DNA of 64,000 nt from Muscardinus avellanarius (taxonomy: Eukaryota; Chordata; Mammalia; Rodentia; Gliridae): assembly GCA_963383645.1 (NCBI GenBank), contig OY726567.1, positions 72,810,947 to 72,874,946 on the forward strand, in the 5' to 3' direction. Positions 44,834-55,896 of the stretch are shown piece by piece. The notes under the pieces were generated by a model. That model worked only from the letters and a program-made list of their open reading frames with translations, was not told where the DNA came from and searched no databases. Made by a program: the position numbers and the translations under genes. Each line of letters starts with the position of its first letter. The stretch's first letter is position 1.

Positions 44834-45755
44834 TTAGTTGTCTGCTGGATGGGAAATCTTGTTTCTTTGGTTCTGGTGAGTATTACCTATTTCTTCTTTG
44901 CAGTTAATCTCCTTGAGTATTTTCCCTAGTGCTGGTTTTGAAGACATAAATTCCTTCAGTTTCTGTTTGTCATGGAAGCTTCTTATTTCCCCATCTAATT
45001 TGATAGATAGTTTTTCTGGGTAGGAAATTTTGGGCTGGAAGTTGTTTTCTTTCAGAGTTTGGAATATGTTACTCCAAGCCCTTCTGCCTTTCATGACTTG
45101 GTTTGGGAAGTCTGGAGTGATTCTAATTGGTTTGCCTCTGAATGTTACTTGGCCTTTGGTTTTTGTTGCCTTTAAGATTCTCTCCTTGACTTCCACATTA
45201 GTCATTTTGACAATTATGTGGCGTGGGAATCCTCTCCTCTGATCCTGTCTAAAAGGAGTTCTATAAGTATCCTGGACCTGTGTATTGACCTCTTGCTCTA
45301 TGTTTGGAAAATTTTCTGCTATCACTTCCTTGAAGAGATTATTGATCCCTTTGGTTTCACCTTCTTTTCCCTCCTTCATTCCAATTATTCTTAGGTTAGC
45401 TCTCTTAAAATGGGCCCATATTTCTTCAATGTCAAATTCCTGCTGTTGGATATTTTTTTCTAAATTAGAAACTATGCGTTCATTTTTGGAGTGATCCTCT
45501 TCTAGGAGCGAGATTCTATTCTCCATGTGGTCTAATCTGTTGTTTATACTTTGAATTGAGGCCTTTACTTCAATGATTGCATCCTTTTTCTCTTTTAGAC
45601 TCTCTCTCTCTGAATTCTTTTTGAAAGTCCTGTATTATTTCTACAGTTATTTTCCTGATTTGATCTTCTAGAGATCTCTGAATTTCTGTGTTATCAGGTT
45701 CTGATGTTGTGGGGTTGTGGGCATTCATTACTCCATTGTTATTTCTCTTTCCCAT
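44834..45755 (-). pseudogene. L1 ORF1 RNA-binding protein, one frameshift
   Basis: ORF1p is the L1 RNA chaperone. The start at 45755 reads MGKRNNNG and is the first ATG after the 5' UTR. A first frame (61 residues, to 45570) and a second (230 residues from 45526, to 44834) together span 922 bases, so only a one-base offset separates them. The switch lies beside a short GA repeat (about 45602-45611). The second frame begins in a heptad-rich coiled coil (MENRISLLEEDHSKNERI), then an RRM-like domain starting near NLRIIGMKEG, then the C-terminal domain (ITPDFPNQVM onward). About 305 codons in all, normal for ORF1p. Confidence 0.9.
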
Positions 45756-46785
45756 GATTTTGGAAGTTTGTGCCTTCTCTGGATTCTTCCCTGGGTCACT
45801 ACAACTTCACTTAAGGTGCTCTGGATCTTGAGTCTGTGGTATGTCAGTCACCACTACTCCTTTACTGGGTTGTATTACAAAGTCTCAGACCCAGGGATTC
45901 AATCGAGGCTGCTTGAGACCATGGGTGGTGCCAGGCTGGGCGTTCTCCCATGGGGATCTGCGACTGTGGTGTGATATCTCTGCCACTGCCACTCCCCCAC
46001 TGGGTTAGACTGCAAAAATCTCAGACCCAGGGAGACTATCAAAGCTGCGCAAGTCCATGGGGGTACAGTACTGGGATTTCTCCTCTAGGGAACACAATTT
46101 GACTCATGGTTGTAGATTGCACTAATTTGTAGCTGTTGCAGACTCGGTGAACTTGCTGCTGCTGCCGCTAGCAATATGGCGCTGCTGCCATGCCCTTGGC
46201 CGTGAGGCTGGTGTATTTCTTCTCTGGTTTTGAGTTCCACTCTGAGCCCCTGAAGAATGTGCTGAGTCCGGCCCTTGGGAGCTTTATATGCTCCTTGCAT
46301 CAAAAAAACTGCTGAATTACACCTAGCTGTTCCGCAGCTGCTCACCTCAGCTCGCTGTCCACCCCTCCTGTTTGGAGCCTGGTGGGTTGTTGAGTGCGCT
46401 GATCTGGAGCCGTCTGTTGAACTCACTGTTGCTGTCGGCAGTATGGTGTTGCTGCTGCGTCCTCGGCCGTGAGGCCGGCATATGTCCTTTTTGGTTTTGA
46501 GCTCCGTTCTGAGTCCTTTTCCTCTCTGAAGCCTGGTACTGTGAGGGAAGTTGGTTCCAGCACGGCTCTGCGCTGTGGCTCCGGCCACGGCACTGTGGGC
46601 TGGTTTCTTTTCTGGTGTCTGGTTGTTCTTATAGCCCTCTTTTTCTCTATCCCTGTATTAAAGTTTTTATTTCTCTACTGATGGTGTTTTCTGGCTATGA
46701 AAGGCACTGATTTTGTGGTAATAGAGATCAATTGTTTTCGGGACTCGTAAAGGCCGCTTTTCTCCGTCACCATCTTCCCAGAAGT
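45756..46785 (-). promoter_or_regulatory. L1 5' UTR with internal repeats
   Basis: About 1 kb upstream of ORF1, with GC-rich parts, in the position of the L1 internal promoter. It contains two sets of diverged direct repeats. One pair has 'cagcctcacggccaag' (near 46200) and 'cggcctcacggccgag' (near 46465), about 263 bases apart. The other shares 'ctcagacccaggga' at 45885 and 46020, about 136 bases apart. Tandem 5' UTR units are known in rodent L1s; these are too diverged to tell whether they were promoter monomers. Confidence 0.7.
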
Positions 46786-46932
46786 CCTATTTTTTATTCT
46801 TTATTTGGAAACAGGGTCGCACTGAGTTGCTGAGGGCCTCACTAAGTAGGTGAGGCTGTTCATGAACTGCCATCCTTCTGTCTCATCCTCCCAAATGCTG
46901 GGATTACAAGCATGTGCCACCATGCTCAGCTC
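46786..46932 (-). mobile_element. SINE 5' half, cut at the L1 junction
   Basis: Antisense class-A dimer keeping the left half and linker ('ctattttttattctttattt' to 'caccatgctcagct') but missing the whole ID half. Loss of the 3' side is not what reverse transcription normally yields. Confidence 0.82.
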
Positions 46933-46969
46933 ACTACCTCTCTTTTTGACAGATTAAATTAGAAAATAA

Positions 46970-47382
46970 GACTGGGTGTGGTGGTACACATGCTTATAAT
47001 CCCAGTGCTTGGGAGGCTGGGCAGCAGGATTGTAGGTTCGCGGCTAGCCTCAGCTTTTTTTTTTTTTTTTTTTTTTTGGTGGTACTGGGGTTCCTGGAAA
47101 CCCCTCTACCTCCGGGCTACACTCCCAGACCTATTTTTTATACTTTTTATTTGGAAACAGGGTCTTTTAAGCCAGCAAGGCTGGCTTCAAACTTGTGCGA
47201 TCCTCCTGTCTCTGCTTCCCAAGTGTGGGGAATTACAAGCGTGCGCCACCACAACCGGCAAGCCTCAGCTTCTTAGTGAGGCCTTCTGTAACTTAGTAAG
47301 ACCCTTTTCAAAATAAAGAAAAAATAGGGCTGGGGGTGTAGCTTGGAGATAGAATGCTCCTTAGTTCTGCAGAAGAAAAAAA
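46970..47382 (+). mobile_element. Class-A SINE split by another SINE
   Basis: Left part 46970-47056 and right part 47261-47382 join into one dimer ('actgggtgtggtggtacaca' to 'aatgctccttagttctgc'). The insertion point is in the left half. Confidence 0.88.
47046..47271 (-). mobile_element. Class-B SINE nested in a SINE
   Basis: Antisense short dimer at 47057-47260 with a 23-25 T tail. It is flanked by an 11-bp duplication agcctcagctt at 47046-47056 and 47261-47271, taken from the host SINE. Confidence 0.93.
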
Positions 47383-47394
47383 AAGGAAGGCTAA

Positions 47395-47815
47395 TAGAGG
47401 TTATAAACTCTTATTAAGGGTGACCTAAGGGACATATGCTAAGACCTGTACCTTACAAACAGACAATATCCCCTCTGTCTTTGGGCTCCTTTGGATCATT
47501 TGCTCTGGCTGAATCCAGCTGCCATGTGGTGAGGAAACTCATCAATCCTAGAGGAGAGGTCCTCATGAAGGAGAAATGAGATCTTGTTCTGCAAGCAGCA
47601 CCCACTGAGCGTACGCCATCTTGGAAGTGGGTCCCCCAGACCCAGTAATGTCTTCTGATGAATGCACAGTCTCATGGGATGCAGCTGAGCCAGCAGGACA
47701 GTACTAAGCTGCTCCCCAATTCCTGATTTACAGAGACAGTGTGAGGTAATGTTCCCTGTTATTTTAAGCTGCTAAGCTTTGGGGATAATTTGCTACATAG
47801 TAGTGAATTACTGAT
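47395..47815 (+). mobile_element. Ancient MaLR-type LTR, probable
   Basis: 'gccatcttggaagtggg', 'ccaattcctgatttacag' and 'gttattttaagctgctaagc' occur in the order of old MaLR-type solo LTR ends, finishing 'gataatttgctacatagtag'. The subfamily is not assigned. Confidence 0.5.
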
Positions 47816-47948
47816 CACATTGTTCAAGGAATGGTGTTGAAATATCCAGCTTGTATTTGGAGAAAAAAAATCGTTTTTTTCTGCTTCTTTGCATCAAGAA
47901 AATTGCAGATGGATCAAGGATTTAAATGTAAAAATGAAAGCATCAGAT

Positions 47949-48140
47949 GCTAGGTGTGGTGGTATACGCTTGTAATCCCAGTACTTGGGAGGCTGAGATA
48001 GGAGAAACGCAGGTTCTCGGCCAGCCTTGGCTACTTAGGCCCTCTACAACTTAGACCCTGTTTCAAAATAAAGAATAGGGCTGGGGGGTGTATCTCGGAG
48101 GCAGAATGCTCCTGGGTTCAATCCTCAATACCACAAAATA
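47949..48140 (+). mobile_element. Class-A/C SINE
   Basis: Dimer from 'gctaggtgtggtggtatacg' to 'tcaatcctcaataccac'. Confidence 0.9.
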
Positions 48141-48493
48141 TTAATTTGCTAGAAGAAAACAAAGCTGGATTTTTATACTTTATGACTATGCAGTCTCCAA
48201 ACCATAAAGTAAAATTGAGATTTTTTTAAAGACCTAGAAACCTTATAATCAGAGGTGAAAGAGAAGTCATAAATTAGGAAAATATGAGGAACCTGTGTAT
48301 TACAAAAGGAAACATCTCTATACAGTATTTGGGGAATCATTAAGACTGTAGTTGGAATGGCCAAGGACAGGAAAAGATAATTCAGAGAAGAAATATGAGA
48401 ATATGCATGAACAGTAGTTATCCAAAAAATTAAGAATCATGAGAGATCACATTTTACCTGCTAGATTGACAGAGGTTAAAAAGACTTCTGTAG

Positions 48494-48670
48494 TCAGGTG
48501 TGGTGGTGCACGCTTGTAATCCCCACTCTTGGGAGGCGGAGACAGGAGGATCATGCTGGTTCAGAGCCAGTCTTGCTGGCTTAAGAGACCCTGTTTCCAA
48601 ATAAAAAATATAAAAAAATAGGTCTGGGAGTGTAGCCCGGAGGTAGAAGGGCTTCCAGGAACCCCAGTAC

Positions 48671-48708
<38 letters not shown>
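48494..48708 (+). mobile_element. Young class-B SINE with 37-bp A tail
   Basis: Short dimer ending 'ccaggaaccccagtacc' and a pure run of 37 A (48672-48708). The flanks 'aagacttctgta' and 'aagacctgtatt' may be an imperfect duplication. Confidence 0.93.
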
Positions 48709-48710
<2 letters not shown>

Positions 48711-49044
48711 CCTGTATTGGCAGGTAGCTTTCCTGGAGGGCAGATTCATAGTAGCTCTCAAAATTGATGCACAGTATGGCTAAGCCATTCTACTTACATA
48801 GATTTGTCCTAAGGTAATAATTGGATATAAATAGATGTTTATTTGTTATGGAATACAGTGTTCTTTGACCTAGTCATATTTTCTCCTGCTTTTATGTGTA
48901 TATTCCTGCCTCTGTATCTCTGTTTTCTCAATAAGAAATTTCTTTTGAATTTAGTACTTGGAGACCTGGGACAAGAGGATGACAGATTTAAGTTCAGCAT
49001 GCAGTTAATTTAGTTAGATCTTTTCTCAAATTAAAAAACAAATT

Positions 49045-49240
49045 GGGCATTGGTAGCGCATGCCCATAATCCTAGTTCTTGGGAGGCTGAGGCCGTAGGA
49101 TTTCAGGTTCAACAGACAGCCTCAGAAAATAGATTCTTAGCAACCTAGCAAGACCCTGTTTCAAAATAAAAGAATAAAATAGGGCTGGGGTATAGCTTGG
49201 AGGTAGAATGTCCCTGGGTTCAATCCCCCATGCCACAAAA
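49045..49240 (+). mobile_element. Class-A SINE
   Basis: Dimer with 'gcgcatgcccataatcctag' in the left half and 'gggttcaatcccccatgcc' in the right. Confidence 0.88.
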
Positions 49241-49251
49241 CAACAAAACAA

Positions 49252-49310
49252 GTTTGGGATTGTAACTCAGAGGTACAGCACCTCCTGGGTTCAATCTCTA
49301 GTACCATGGA
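49252..49310 (+). mobile_element. Extra ID-like right half
   Basis: 'gtttgggattgtaactcag' to 'ggttcaatctctagtacc' follows the previous SINE without a left half, forming a B1-ID-ID trimer-like arrangement. Confidence 0.7.
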
Positions 49311-49426
49311 GAGTTGGGAGAATTTTTTTTTTAACCCTTCCAGACCTGTTGTTCTCTACTTCTTAAAAGTATGATCTTATTTTTTTTTCAAATCTTTGAT
49401 TTGTTTCTGTATTAGTGATTTTTTTT

Positions 49427-49594
49427 TTTGTGGTGCTGGGAATTGAACTTAGGGATATTTTATTTATGGGCTACACCCCAGCTCTATTTTATTCTTTTAT
49501 TTTGAAACAGGAGAGGCTGGCAGTGGACCTATGATCCTCCTGTCGTAGCTTCTCAAATACTGGGATTACAAGTGTATGCCAACATTCCCAATCT
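49427..49594 (-). mobile_element. Old class-A SINE
   Basis: Antisense dimer, 'tgtggtgctgggaattgaac' to 'gtatgccaacattccc'; a segment of the left half is deleted. Confidence 0.8.
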
Positions 49595-50412
49595 AACTTC
49601 CTTAATTTAAATTTCATGTTTCCAACTTTTTTCCCTGCTATTCATTCTAATATAAACCTTATTTTGAAATTTTTAGTTTTGCAGTTACTTTTAGCCTCAA
49701 GAAATACTTTATTGTACCTGATACATTTTTTTTTTTTTTTCTGGGAGTGTGTTCTGAAATGGTATAATAGCTCTAGAAATCTCTGAGGATACTAATTAAA
49801 AAAAAATTTTAAACTTTAGACTCCTTGTTTAGAAACAAGAGTCAGGTTTCTTCTAGGGTCTGTTGTCTTGCTCTTTCCCTCTCATTATTTTTTAGATCTT
49901 CAAGACCTGATGCTCCTTGGCTGACTGATCATATTTATGAATGGACTGGGTTAATTAATACTGGAAGCTGTCACAGGTTTCCTCTTTAGTTATGTGGATT
50001 TCCCTGAAATGGGAGGGTGTACTGCCGCTCTGTGTAGAGCATGGGCCATGTAGCTTGGCACGCTTCCCTGTAGGGCGCCGTCTAGGTGGGGAATCAGCAG
50101 GCAAGCTGGGTTCTCTACAGATTGCCAGTGCAAAAAGGACTCGACTCTGTCATAAGGTGTCGGGCTCTTATTTATAGGTTTGGCTGCTCAGCCACCTCAC
50201 CCTCTGCTCACTCACACCCTTGTGGTTCTCAAAGGTTAGAGGCTTCCTTTCCCTTCTGCTTCTCAAGCTCTGCTGTGCATTTGGAAATCTCCCCAGACAA
50301 ATCACCTGCCTTGGGTTGCATTCTGACCCGTGCTGAATGCTGGGTGTGTATGGTGGTGGTGGTGAGGTTGTGTGTGGGCGCTTACTAGCCTAGTTGTCTA
50401 AAACTTTTTTTT
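49595..50412. other. Unassigned sequence
   Basis: Somewhat more GC-rich at 49990-50390, with overlapping frames at 49992-50388 but no recognisable domain, splice pattern or repeat. Confidence 0.35.
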
Positions 50413-50611
50413 TTCCTGTGCTGGGGGTTTCACTAGGGCATTCTACCTCTAATATACACCCCCAGCCCTGGTTTTATGGTCTTTGTATTGAAACATGGTC
50501 TCAATAAGTTGCAGAGAGCCTCCTAAGTTGCTGAGGTTGGCCGGGAACCTGCAATCCTGTCTCAGCCTCCCAAGTACTGGGATTACAAGAATGAGTCACC
50601 ATGTCTGGTGA
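50413..50611 (-). mobile_element. Old class-A SINE
   Basis: Antisense dimer, 'tgctgggggtttcactaggg' to 'gagtcaccatgtctggt'. Confidence 0.85.
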
Positions 50612-50869
50612 ACCTCTTGATTTTTAATCTACATATTGCCATGCCAGTTTTGACCGTGCTGTTTGCTGACTGTAAGTTTCTCCTGGGAGTATCTCTTGTC
50701 TTTGGGGCCACAATGAGCATTACTCTGTCTTCATGGGGTCTCTCATGTTTTGCCCCATATATTTTCTGTCCTCCATGAATTCCATAAAATATGTAACCTG
50801 CTGATGGCACCACTCTCTGTATTCCAGGGTTCTCTAATTTCATTTAAAAACAAAAGTCTGAAATTCCGT
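50612..50869. other. Unassigned sequence
   Basis: The frame on the minus strand at 50583-50843 overlaps a SINE end and has no domain. Possibly an old repeat, family unknown. Confidence 0.3.
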
Positions 50870-51050
50870 AATATACATGATGTACATTCACAAACATATC
50901 AAAGTTAATCACTAAGTCAAACATGAGGAGGGAATGGGGTGGGAATTGGGTAAGGGCTAACTGGATGAGGTGTGCATGTATGCCTTTACCATCTTGTACT
51001 CCATTAAGATGTATGACTATAATGCACCAATAAGAAAATTTTTAAAAAGC
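50870..51050 (+). mobile_element. 5'-truncated L1, 3' end only
   Basis: L1 3' UTR G-rich tract (about 50928-50960), 'gatgtatgactataatgcac' and the 'caccaataagaaaa' tail. Confidence 0.85.
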
Positions 51051-51929
51051 TCTGTGAAATATTCATCGGTTCAGGAGACCTAGCGTAGGACAGAGAGACA
51101 CTTGTGCTCCTTCGACCTGCCCTTTTTGCCGCAGGTGTGTTACCTCCTTGAGTTTGTTCATTTATGGTTTCCTTTTGCGAGGGACTTTTGCTCACTGCAT
51201 TCTGTGGGGGATTCCTTGGGGGGGGCGCTGGGTAGGGGTGGGAGTGTGCACCTGTGCATGAGGAAGTGCTCAAGCCATTGACTGGATTCAGAGCCAGGGT
51301 CTCCACTCCAAAGCCCACCTCATTCTCTTGTTATCGCTTCTAGTTTTTTAGTTTGGGTGCCTCTTCCATGTTATTTGCCTCCAAACACTTGCTTTTTTTT
51401 TTTTTTAATTATGTTCCTGTCTGTAGTTAAGAATCTACTAAGAAGTGTATTTTCTCTGTTGTAGGGAGAGCCACTTATCACCTGGAGGCTAATTTAGGTT
51501 ATGATACAGGAGCTGAGCTTCAGATGACTTCATAGGGGAGGAGCAGAGACGCAGGTTGAAGTGTAGGGTCTCTACTTAGCTGTCCTCTGCGCGAGGGACT
51601 CTGCTATCTTTTACTTCAGGACCCCTCTGCCAGAAAGCTGTACTGTTTCCCTGCCCTTCCACTTGTTTCCTGGACCTGGTGTCTGAGTCACTAGAAGGTA
51701 GAGACTGCTGGGGTAGGCGCTCCCTCCAGCTCCGGTCCATTACTTGGTCAGTCTTTTCTGCTGGCTCCTTCTAGCTGAGGCCACACTGGTAATGGGATTA
51801 TTTTTCGCTGCTGCTGGGAAACTTTTCAGCTGACACAGGTTCCTTACATTTCTTTAGAACTGCCATCATCATTTCTTACTTAGATTTTAGCATTTCCAGA
51901 AATTTACTCACCTGTTCCATAACTGTTTG
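51051..51929. other. Unassigned sequence
   Basis: Locally GC-richer with a G run near 51220. The minus-strand frame 51004-51318 begins inside the L1 tail side and has no domain. No family recognised. Confidence 0.3.
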
Positions 51930-52258
51930 TTTTGGAGTGCAGTGTGCTGGGCACTAGGAAATGAAGATGAACAAAGAGAAACAGAGCCTGTCATGGAGGA
52001 AGTCATGTCTGCTCTCCTGGGGAGAGAGGTGTTAAACAATTAATAGCCGGGTGTGGTGGTGCATGCTTATAATCACAGCATTTGGGAGGCTGAGACAGGA
52101 GGATCACAGTTTGCAGACAGCCTCAGCTACTTAGTGAGGCCCTTTGCAACTCTGTGAGACCTTGTTTCAAAATAAAAATAAAAAATAGGGCTAGGGGTGT
52201 GGCTCAGAGGTAGAATGTCTCTGGGTTCCAACCCCAGTACCGTTAAAAAATATATAAA

Positions 52259-52313
<55 letters not shown>

Positions 52314-52500
52314 TATGCTGTGAGGAAAGGTTGCACTGTGGGGGACACGGGAAAATGCAAACTCCAGGGATTATCAGGGAAGTCTGCCTGGGCACATGAC
52401 ATTTGACTTAAGATATAAAGGAAGAGAAAGACTGACCAAGTGATGAAGAAAGATAAGTATTTTCAAGCAGGGGGAACAGGACATGTACGAAAAGATCTTA
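51930..52500 (-). mobile_element. L2 fossil, antisense, split by a SINE
   Basis: 'cagtgtgctgggcactagga', 'gagcctgtcatggaggaagt' and, after the SINE, 'cagggaagtctgcctgggc', 'tatttgactt'-like and 'gtattttcaagcagggggaa' follow the order of an antisense L2 3' region. Confidence 0.62.
52048..52311 (+). mobile_element. Class-A SINE with CA-repeat tail
   Basis: Near-consensus long dimer, 'gccgggtgtggtggtgcatg' to 'ccaaccccagtacc', then a short A/T-rich spacer and (CA)n of about 22 units at 52266-52310 in tail position. Confidence 0.92.
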
Positions 52501-52639
52501 CAGATAGATGAAGGGGGTTCAGCCTGCCGGATATTTATTGCTGTTATAGATGCCTTTCTGTTATGGATTTCTTCTATTTTATGTGACTTGATAGGGAGAA
52601 AAAGGAAACTTCAAAGAATAATGATTTGGAAAAACCTAT

Positions 52640-52860
52640 AACATAGGCAATAAATGGAAAAAGCATAAAAATTTGCATATTGTGGTATATATTAAATATT
52701 AGAGAGCAGTATACAATTACTAGAATATCCGTGCAAGATGGGGTGAGAAGGAACTTTTATTATCTCTTTTAAACTTCTAATTTGAGTTTCAACTTTTCTA
52801 TGAGAGTGGATTATTTTTATAATCAGAAAAAAGTACTTAAAAGAAACTAATGGATATCTT
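52640..52860 (+). mobile_element. Possible ancient L1-type fragment
   Basis: Resembles the common old repeat end with 'ttttataatcagaaaaaag' after a T-rich segment. Family unsure. Confidence 0.3.
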
Positions 52861-54454
52861 ATGGCTTGACTTATAAAGGTATGTTAAAAATATAGAGATA
52901 TCAAATGCACTATTAGAAAGATATTAACTTGTGATTAATGGAAATGGCATATGATTGGTAGCAAAACCAACCCATGCAATAGAAGTAAATTACACTCAAG
53001 AATTTTTGTTAGTGTTTCATGACATTGTTAAAGCTGTTAAATGATTTAGAGTGATCTGACTTTAAATCTTTGTCTCCTACAAAATATGTTTTAGAGTTTC
53101 AGAAAAGCTCTCAGTTTTAGCTACCTTGAGATTGAAATGTTTGCAGAATAGCATGTAGAGATATTCAGGCCTAGAATGTGTTTGAACAGTTGACTATGTG
53201 ATTTGGCCAACTTTTGTGTATCGGTTGGGGTTGTATTTTGCTGTAAGAAACGTAAAAGAAGACAATTTCTCAAGCAAGTATTTTAGAGCGAGGTTTTCAC
53301 TTAATTTCAAATTTTCTGAATTCAAGTCCTGTTTGGTAGTTAGGAACCCATCAAGGAACCAGCTGGCATACTATCCTTAGAGTGTGGCTTTGACTTCATG
53401 CAACAAGGTGGCTGCCGCACCTTTAGAAGCTACACCTGTAAGTTATACCTGTAGAAATTACACCTGTAATCCACCTAGGCAGAAGAAGGAAGGGCAAAGA
53501 GGGAAGGGTGTTAGCTAAATTTCCCCCTTTTTGTCAGAAAAACAGCTTTTACAGAAATTTCACCCATTAGACTTTCATTGACATTTCAGTGGTCAGAAAT
53601 GTGTCACAGAGCCACCTTTAGATATATGGAACCCAGCAAAATAAAACTTTTGTGCTTCTGTTTTTAAGTCAGAGCACACTGCTGTTCAAAACAAATGCAG
53701 GGTGCTATTAATAAAAGAAAGAATGGATATGGGTTAGGCAACTTCCTGGGTCAGGGTGTGGTATATGCTAGCTGGGTGGAGGAGACAGGCAGAGTTTATG
53801 TCCTAGGTGTTGGGGAGTCAGATCCTCTGGGAACTGAGGCATGAACTTGAGACTTAGCAAAAAGAAGCCATCGGACACCTTGGAGAAAGAGCACTTTCAG
53901 TGGTGGCTGTGGGCTACTGAGTAAAAAGGACTAAGGTAGTGGTAGTGGGGTTACACACAAGGGAGTGTGGGGGAGAAGGTGATGGGAGAGGAATATGGGG
54001 TCAAGAAAAGTCTTTTCTAAAGTAGGTGATACTAGAGTATGTTTAATTTGGGGGAAAGGGGTTGGGTCATGAAGATATTTTGAGAAAGGAGATCACAGAA
54101 AGATTTTGTTTACCAAGGAGGGAGGCGGAAGATGTTGAGAAATAGATGCTTGAAGGAAAGAAAAAGCATCTCCGCTCCCTGGAAGGAAAGGGAAGGTATC
54201 TGGACACAAGAGACTCTTAGAGTTTGGTGGCAGCCATAGGAGAAATGACTAGAGAGCTCTGTCTCTGAGAAGACTGAGAAGAAGGAACTTCATGTATTTT
54301 GTTAGCAGAGAAGGCAGGCCTCAAGGACAAAGGACTGGGAAGGATCATAGATGAAATTAGAAGTTTGCAAGAACGTGAAAGGTAGTTCTCATAACATTCT
54401 TTTTTGTATTTTCTTTAGCATTGAGTGAAAGTGACTCCCACTGCAAGAGACTGC
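52861..54454. other. Unassigned sequence
   Basis: No exon or repeat recognised. A purine-rich stretch at 53950-54330 (many GGA/GAA motifs) has no reading frame of note. Confidence 0.35.
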
Positions 54455-54803
54455 TGTAGATTTTTAAAAAATTATTTTAAAAAATTATTAATGCAATGTA
54501 GTCAGACATCTTAATGGGGTACAAGATAGTAGAGGCAAACGTATACTACATCACTCATTTAGCCCTTCTGCAATTCCCTCCCCATCTCTCCTTTCCTCCT
54601 TATGTTTAGCTCAGTGATTGACTTTGATATGTTTGTGAATGTACATCATGTACATTAGGGAATTTCCCTTTTCTCCCCTCCCATCCCCCTCAGGTCGCCT
54701 TATTTGCTCATCTATAGAATCTCCTTCATCTAGAGTTCCTCCTGTGACCCATTTTCTCCCTTAGCTTCCACATATTAGGAAGAGCATCTGATTTCTTACT
54801 TTT
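54455..54803 (-). mobile_element. 5'-truncated L1, antisense 3' end
   Basis: About 350 bases: A-rich tail, an altered 'attaatgcaatgtag' terminus, the C-rich antisense of the G-tract (about 54575-54600) and the ORF2 end ('gaagagcatctgatttctta'). Interrupted at its far side by a SINE. Confidence 0.85.
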
Positions 54804-55010
54804 TGTGGATTGTTTTTTTTTTTTTTTGGTGGTACTGGGGTTCCTGGAAGCCCTTCTTCCTCCGGGCTACACTCCCAGACCTATTTTATATTTTTGAAAC
54901 AGGGTCTCTTACGCCAGTGCGGCTGGCTTCGAACCTGCGCGATCCTCCTGTCTCCGCCTCCCAAGCACAGGGATTTACAAGCGTGCGCCACCACGCCCGG
55001 CTGTGGATTG
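54804..55010 (-). mobile_element. Class-B SINE with TSD
   Basis: Antisense short dimer at 54813-55001, flanked by tgtggattg at 54804-54812 and 55002-55010. Confidence 0.93.
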
Positions 55011-55189
55011 GTTTTAAACTCAGGTTTCTGTCTGTGTTGACTCATGATCGGTCTGACTCTTTCATTTATGCAGCTTATTTTGTGTAAAGAGAGAATGCCC
55101 TCCCATCTCACTTCATCCCCAACTTGTGAGCACACACAGGTATCAGCCAATGATATTAATTAAAAGTAAACCACCCACTTTGTTACTGA

Positions 55190-55315
55190 AATAATAATTT
55201 TATATAAATAATAATTTTATATAATTTTTTATAAATTTTAAATAATTTTATATAAATAATAATTTTACATAAATTTTCTATAAATAATATACATAAATAA
55301 TAATTATATTTCAGT
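55190..55315. repeat. AT-rich irregular tandem repeat
   Basis: Five or so diverged copies of an 'aaataataattttatat' unit, spaced roughly 20-50 bases. Confidence 0.85.
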
Positions 55316-55896
55316 TAAAATTTTCACTTAAAATTGGGTGATTGTTTTTTCCAACTTGGAAATCTTCCACAAGTCATATGGTAGTGGTTTTTTGTTTGTT
55401 TGTTTGTTTTTTACTTACAAAGCTTATGGAGGGATTTCTTGGCCTTCATGTAATCAGTTAGATTGCATGCATATTTGAGATACTTAAAAAGTGTCTGGCA
55501 AAAAGAAGAAAAAAAAAAGATGTCTGACTAATTGGACTGTCTGTGTTAAGGACCTGATCTTAAACTGTATGATCTCAGTATTTTCATGTAACTTTTATTT
55601 CAGGTACAAGAATTCTTTTAAAAGGCATGGACAATTAATTATGTGACCGAGAAAAATAATTTCCCCCGAGTTAATTGCACAAATTACTGTAGTCCTAAAA
55701 GGTTAATGATTGTCAAACATCTTTGATGCATAGAGCCTATTAAATGCCAGTATCATTTGAATAATTTAAATAACTAGGCGAGTCTTTCTTGGACAAATGG
55801 GTCTTACCCAAAGGACAAGAGTAAACACTGCCTTCTTAATGTTATAGAGAAACATTTTTAGACTTTTTACCTGGAGAACTGAATCAAGTCGATCTT

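Larger units (their letters stand above)
40485..46785 (-). mobile_element. Nearly full-length L1, antisense
   Basis: About 6.1 kb of L1 once the SINE at 42391-42583 is removed. On the minus strand it has a GC-rich 5' UTR (46785-45756), ORF1 (45755-44834), ORF2 (about 44770-40795), a 3' UTR with a G-rich tract (about 40620-40570) and an A-rich tail at 40485-40500. ORF1 and ORF2 are both broken, so it cannot move itself. I could not find a clear target-site duplication. At its 5' end it meets a SINE that lacks its 3' half. Confidence 0.93.
47820..48860 (+). mobile_element. Ancient L1 fragment, sense, two SINE insertions
   Basis: ORF2 C-terminal region of an old L1: 'gcagatggatcaaggattt', 'tttgctagaagaaaacaaag', then 'tttgtcctaaggtaata' before 48860. 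SINEs interrupt at 47949 and 48494. Confidence 0.6.

Noticed and set aside
46085..46588. 167-residue minus-strand frame
   Set aside because: It lies wholly in the L1 5' UTR and follows its GC-rich repeated modules; no recognisable domain.
49990..50390. Possible coding exon in a GC-richer patch
   Set aside because: Two overlapping frames disagree, and no domain or paired splice signals are visible.
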